Below the pieces are notes generated by a model, which was not told the origin of the DNA, made no database searches, and saw only the letters and a program-made list of their open reading frames with translations. Of a stretch of DNA of 64,000 nt, positions 63,655 through 64,000 are shown piece by piece. Source of the stretch: CAZNPA01 sp964575095 (GTDB lineage: Bacteria; Pseudomonadota; Alphaproteobacteria; Rickettsiales; SXRF01); NCBI GenBank assembly GCA_964575095.1, contig CAZNPA010000001.1:310001-374000 (forward strand). The letters run 5' to 3'. The translations under genes were made by a program, and so were the position numbers. Each line of letters begins with the position of its first letter. The stretch's first letter is position 1.

Positions 63655-64000
63655 ATGCGTAACGTATTCATCGCCCTTCTCTTCTCTTTTATAACGCTGC
63701 CGGCGCTGGCCGCAGAACTGGCGGATACCGACAAAGCCAACTTATTCCCGCTCTCCTACGCCGACGCCGAAGAAGCCGTCAGCCGCGCGCTGGCGGATAA
63801 AGGCGCCGCCGACAAGGTCGCGGCCAAGATCAACGGCCGCGGCGACAACACTCCGCTTTATTCCTACACCGCCCCGCTCACGGTCGACGTGCGCGGCCTG
63901 CGCTTCGACAAGCCGTCGGGACACTGGAGCGCCAATCTCCTGCTGCTGGCCAACGGCTCCGTCGTCAGCGCCTTGCCGGCGTCGGGACGTTTTGACGAAA
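63655..64000 (+). CDS. flgA: Flagella basal body P-ring formation protein FlgA, N-terminal part
   Basis: Starts at ATG 63655 and runs off the window end; 115 codons are visible. A Sec signal peptide is clear (MRNVFIALLFSFITLPALAA), followed by a charged domain with TVDVRGLRFDKPSGHWSANL and LLLANGSVVSALPASGRFDE, which fits the first FlgA domain. FlgA is the periplasmic chaperone for P-ring assembly and usually follows flgG. Identification rests on context plus the signal peptide and layout. Confidence 0.8.
   Translation, partial: MRNVFIALLFSFITLPALAAELADTDKANLFPLSYADAEEAVSRALADKGAADKVAAKINGRGDNTPLYSYTAPLTVDVRGLRFDKPSGHWSANLLLLANGSVVSALPASGRFDE

Overview
This window looks like a chromosomal segment of a flagellated Gram-negative alphaproteobacterium. 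The evidence is gyrA next to coaD, a CarD-type regulator with a basic tail, a MotE-like protein beside a DUF6468-type protein in a fliM/fliL neighbourhood, an ISC iron-sulphur operon with two cysteine desulfurases, and sigma-54-type promoters in front of hook and rod genes. The tRNA-His gene encodes G-1 and C73, which argues against the alphaproteobacterial clade that lost G-1 (established knowledge, cited from memory). The order cannot be fixed from sequence reading alone. Many short palindromic repeats are scattered through the spacers, and two are inserted in frame inside genes.

Region 1 (1-28251) is one large surface-polysaccharide locus, almost all on the + strand, with genes that usually overlap by 4 bp (ATGA or GTGA). 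It holds (a) a nonulosonic (sialic/legionaminic-type) acid module: neuC-type epimerase, formyltransferase, PIG-L deacetylase, neuB, neuD, CBS-nucleotidyltransferase, neuA, a Gfo/Idh oxidoreductase and a PLP aminotransferase; (b) a GDP-mannose 4,6-dehydratase with a C-methyltransferase and a second dehydratase-like reductase, an arrangement that suggests a branched GDP-6-deoxyhexose; (c) a CDP-glucose module (rfbF, rfbG, 3,5-epimerase-like, reductase) without rfbH; (d) the three-enzyme UDP-L-FucNAc module (fnlB, fnlA, fnlC) with a WbuB-like transferase. Glycosyltransferases, an acyltransferase/SGNH protein, an FkbM-like methyltransferase and a Wzy/ligase-like membrane protein assemble and decorate the glycan. 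A reductase on the opposite strand and tRNA-His close the locus.

Region 2 (28273-34523) holds tRNA-His, coaD, gyrA, two AT-rich genes of unknown function and the hook gene flgE with a near-consensus sigma-54 promoter. Region 3 (34526-45148) holds pepF and the ISC operon (iscS2, iscS, a small unknown gene, iscU, iscA, hscB, hscA, fdx) on the minus strand. An excellent type-1 IscR box overlaps a promoter in front of iscS. A divergent isocitrate dehydrogenase on the opposite strand separates iscR from the operon.

Region 4 (45149-57000) is mixed: an unknown gene between inverted repeats, ssb, two DUF192 proteins, a protein with DNxWG repeats, an SDR carrying an in-frame repeat, a large FHA-like protein with a possible cysteine-protease motif, ccmC, fdxA, carD, uvrA (also with an in-frame repeat), an EVE-domain protein and tRNA-Pro. 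Region 5 (57003-64000) is a phosphohexomutase followed by flagellar genes: a motE-like gene, a DUF6468 gene, fliM and fliL on the minus strand, and flgF, flgG and flgA (cut by the window end) on the plus strand. A 272-bp element with perfect 23-bp terminal inverted repeats sits between fliM and fliL.
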